The notes under the pieces: generated by a model
Database searches by the model: none
Told to the model about the DNA's origin: nothing
The model's input: only the letters and a program-made list of their open reading frames with translations
Part shown: one piece after another, positions 15,043 to 15,295 of the stretch
Layout: each line of letters starts with the position of its first letter
How positions within the stretch are numbered: position 1 is the first letter of the stretch
Assembly: GCA_937924675.1 (NCBI GenBank)
Contig: CALEVL010000352.1
Coordinates: forward strand, 1-15,295
Source of the DNA: an uncultured Ignavibacteria bacterium
GTDB taxonomy: Bacteria > Bacteroidota > Ignavibacteria > Tepidaquicellales > Tepidaquicellaceae
Length of the DNA stretch: 15,295 bases
Direction: 5' to 3'
Position numbers and translations under genes: made by a program

Positions 15043-15157
15043 TGACTTTTTTTTTCAAATTGCAGTTCACTCACACATCTGTCCAAAACGTTTTAAATTT
15101 TTGGAGTAAAGAGTTTAACAAAATTCGATTCCAAAAGTTATTCCGCTTTCTTTTGAA

Positions 15158-15180
15158 CCCCCGATAGAATCATTCGGGGG
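15158..15180. terminator. GC-rich hairpin, possible terminator of a gene beyond the right edge
   Basis: A 7-bp stem CCCCCGA (15158-15164) with TCGGGGG (15174-15180) and a 9-base loop. There is no proper T run on either strand (TTCAAAAG on the minus side), so a terminator call is weak. It could end a minus-strand gene lying to the right, or be part of the adjacent repeat. Confidence 0.35.
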
Positions 15181-15206
15181 CAGGCTAAGAAAGCTTGGCA
15201 AAGAAA

Positions 15207-15250
15207 CCCTTCGACAGCCCTTCGACCGGCTCAGGGCTTTGGCTCAGGGC
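15207..15250. repeat. Short duplicated GC-rich motifs, repeat-element-like
   Basis: CCCTTCGAC occurs at 15207-15215 and again at 15218-15226 (period 11). GGCTCAGGGC occurs at 15228-15237 and again at 15241-15250 (period 13). The two motifs together form the imperfect palindrome CCCTTCGACCGGCTCAGGG. The stretch from here to the end is far richer in G and C than the rest of the window, and no gene is visible in it. This is consistent with a dispersed intergenic palindromic repeat. Confidence 0.45.
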
Positions 15251-15295
15251 GGCGAGTCGCCCGCCCGCCTGCGTAAAGTGCTGAAGTTCAGTATT

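Noticed and set aside
15110..15150. A tRNA-like T-arm (ATTCGATTCC) near the right end
   Set aside because: No matching acceptor, D-arm or anticodon stem could be drawn around it.

Overview
The window looks like an ordinary chromosomal stretch of an anaerobic or facultative member of the Bacteroidota/Ignavibacteriota/Chlorobi side of the tree, most likely Ignavibacteria-like. This is inference from four secreted proteins ending in the same C-terminal sorting domain (core NYPNPFNPSTKINFSIP), A-rich leaders with few Shine-Dalgarno sequences, TAnnTTTG-like -7 boxes, and moderately AT-rich DNA. All nine confident genes are on the minus strand, so transcription runs from right to left.

Right half (about 9.4-15.3 kb): four separate transcription units encode exported proteins. 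The first in transcription order is an Omp28-like thioredoxin-fold protein (13926-14987). Three paralogous six-bladed BNR/Asp-box (sortilin/YCF48-like) beta-propeller proteins follow (12332-13693, 10883-12208, 9445-10767). Each has a signal peptide, a type IX secretion system (T9SS) type A C-terminal sorting domain and its own strong intrinsic terminator just after the stop codon.

Middle (8850-9444): a poorly coding gap of about 600 bp holds one doubtful 138-codon minus-strand frame.

Left half (0.2-8.85 kb): a compact run of five genes. hpnC, hpnD and hpnE abut or overlap by 4 bp and together encode conversion of farnesyl diphosphate to squalene. After 39 bp comes a 597-aa protein of the 2-hydroxyacyl-CoA dehydratase (HgdB/BcrC-like) superfamily. 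After another 57 bp comes a 1213-aa protein with two tandem BadF/BadG/HgdC-type ATPase (activase) modules followed by a DUF2229/HgdB-like module. The last two genes look like a self-contained ATP-driven low-potential electron-transfer system of unknown substrate. A long bulged hairpin with a T-rich tail lies beyond the last gene and may end the transcript.

The most interesting content is this activase/dehydratase-like pair placed directly behind the squalene genes. No squalene-hopene cyclase, carotenoid gene, phage, insertion sequence, CRISPR array, rRNA or tRNA is visible.
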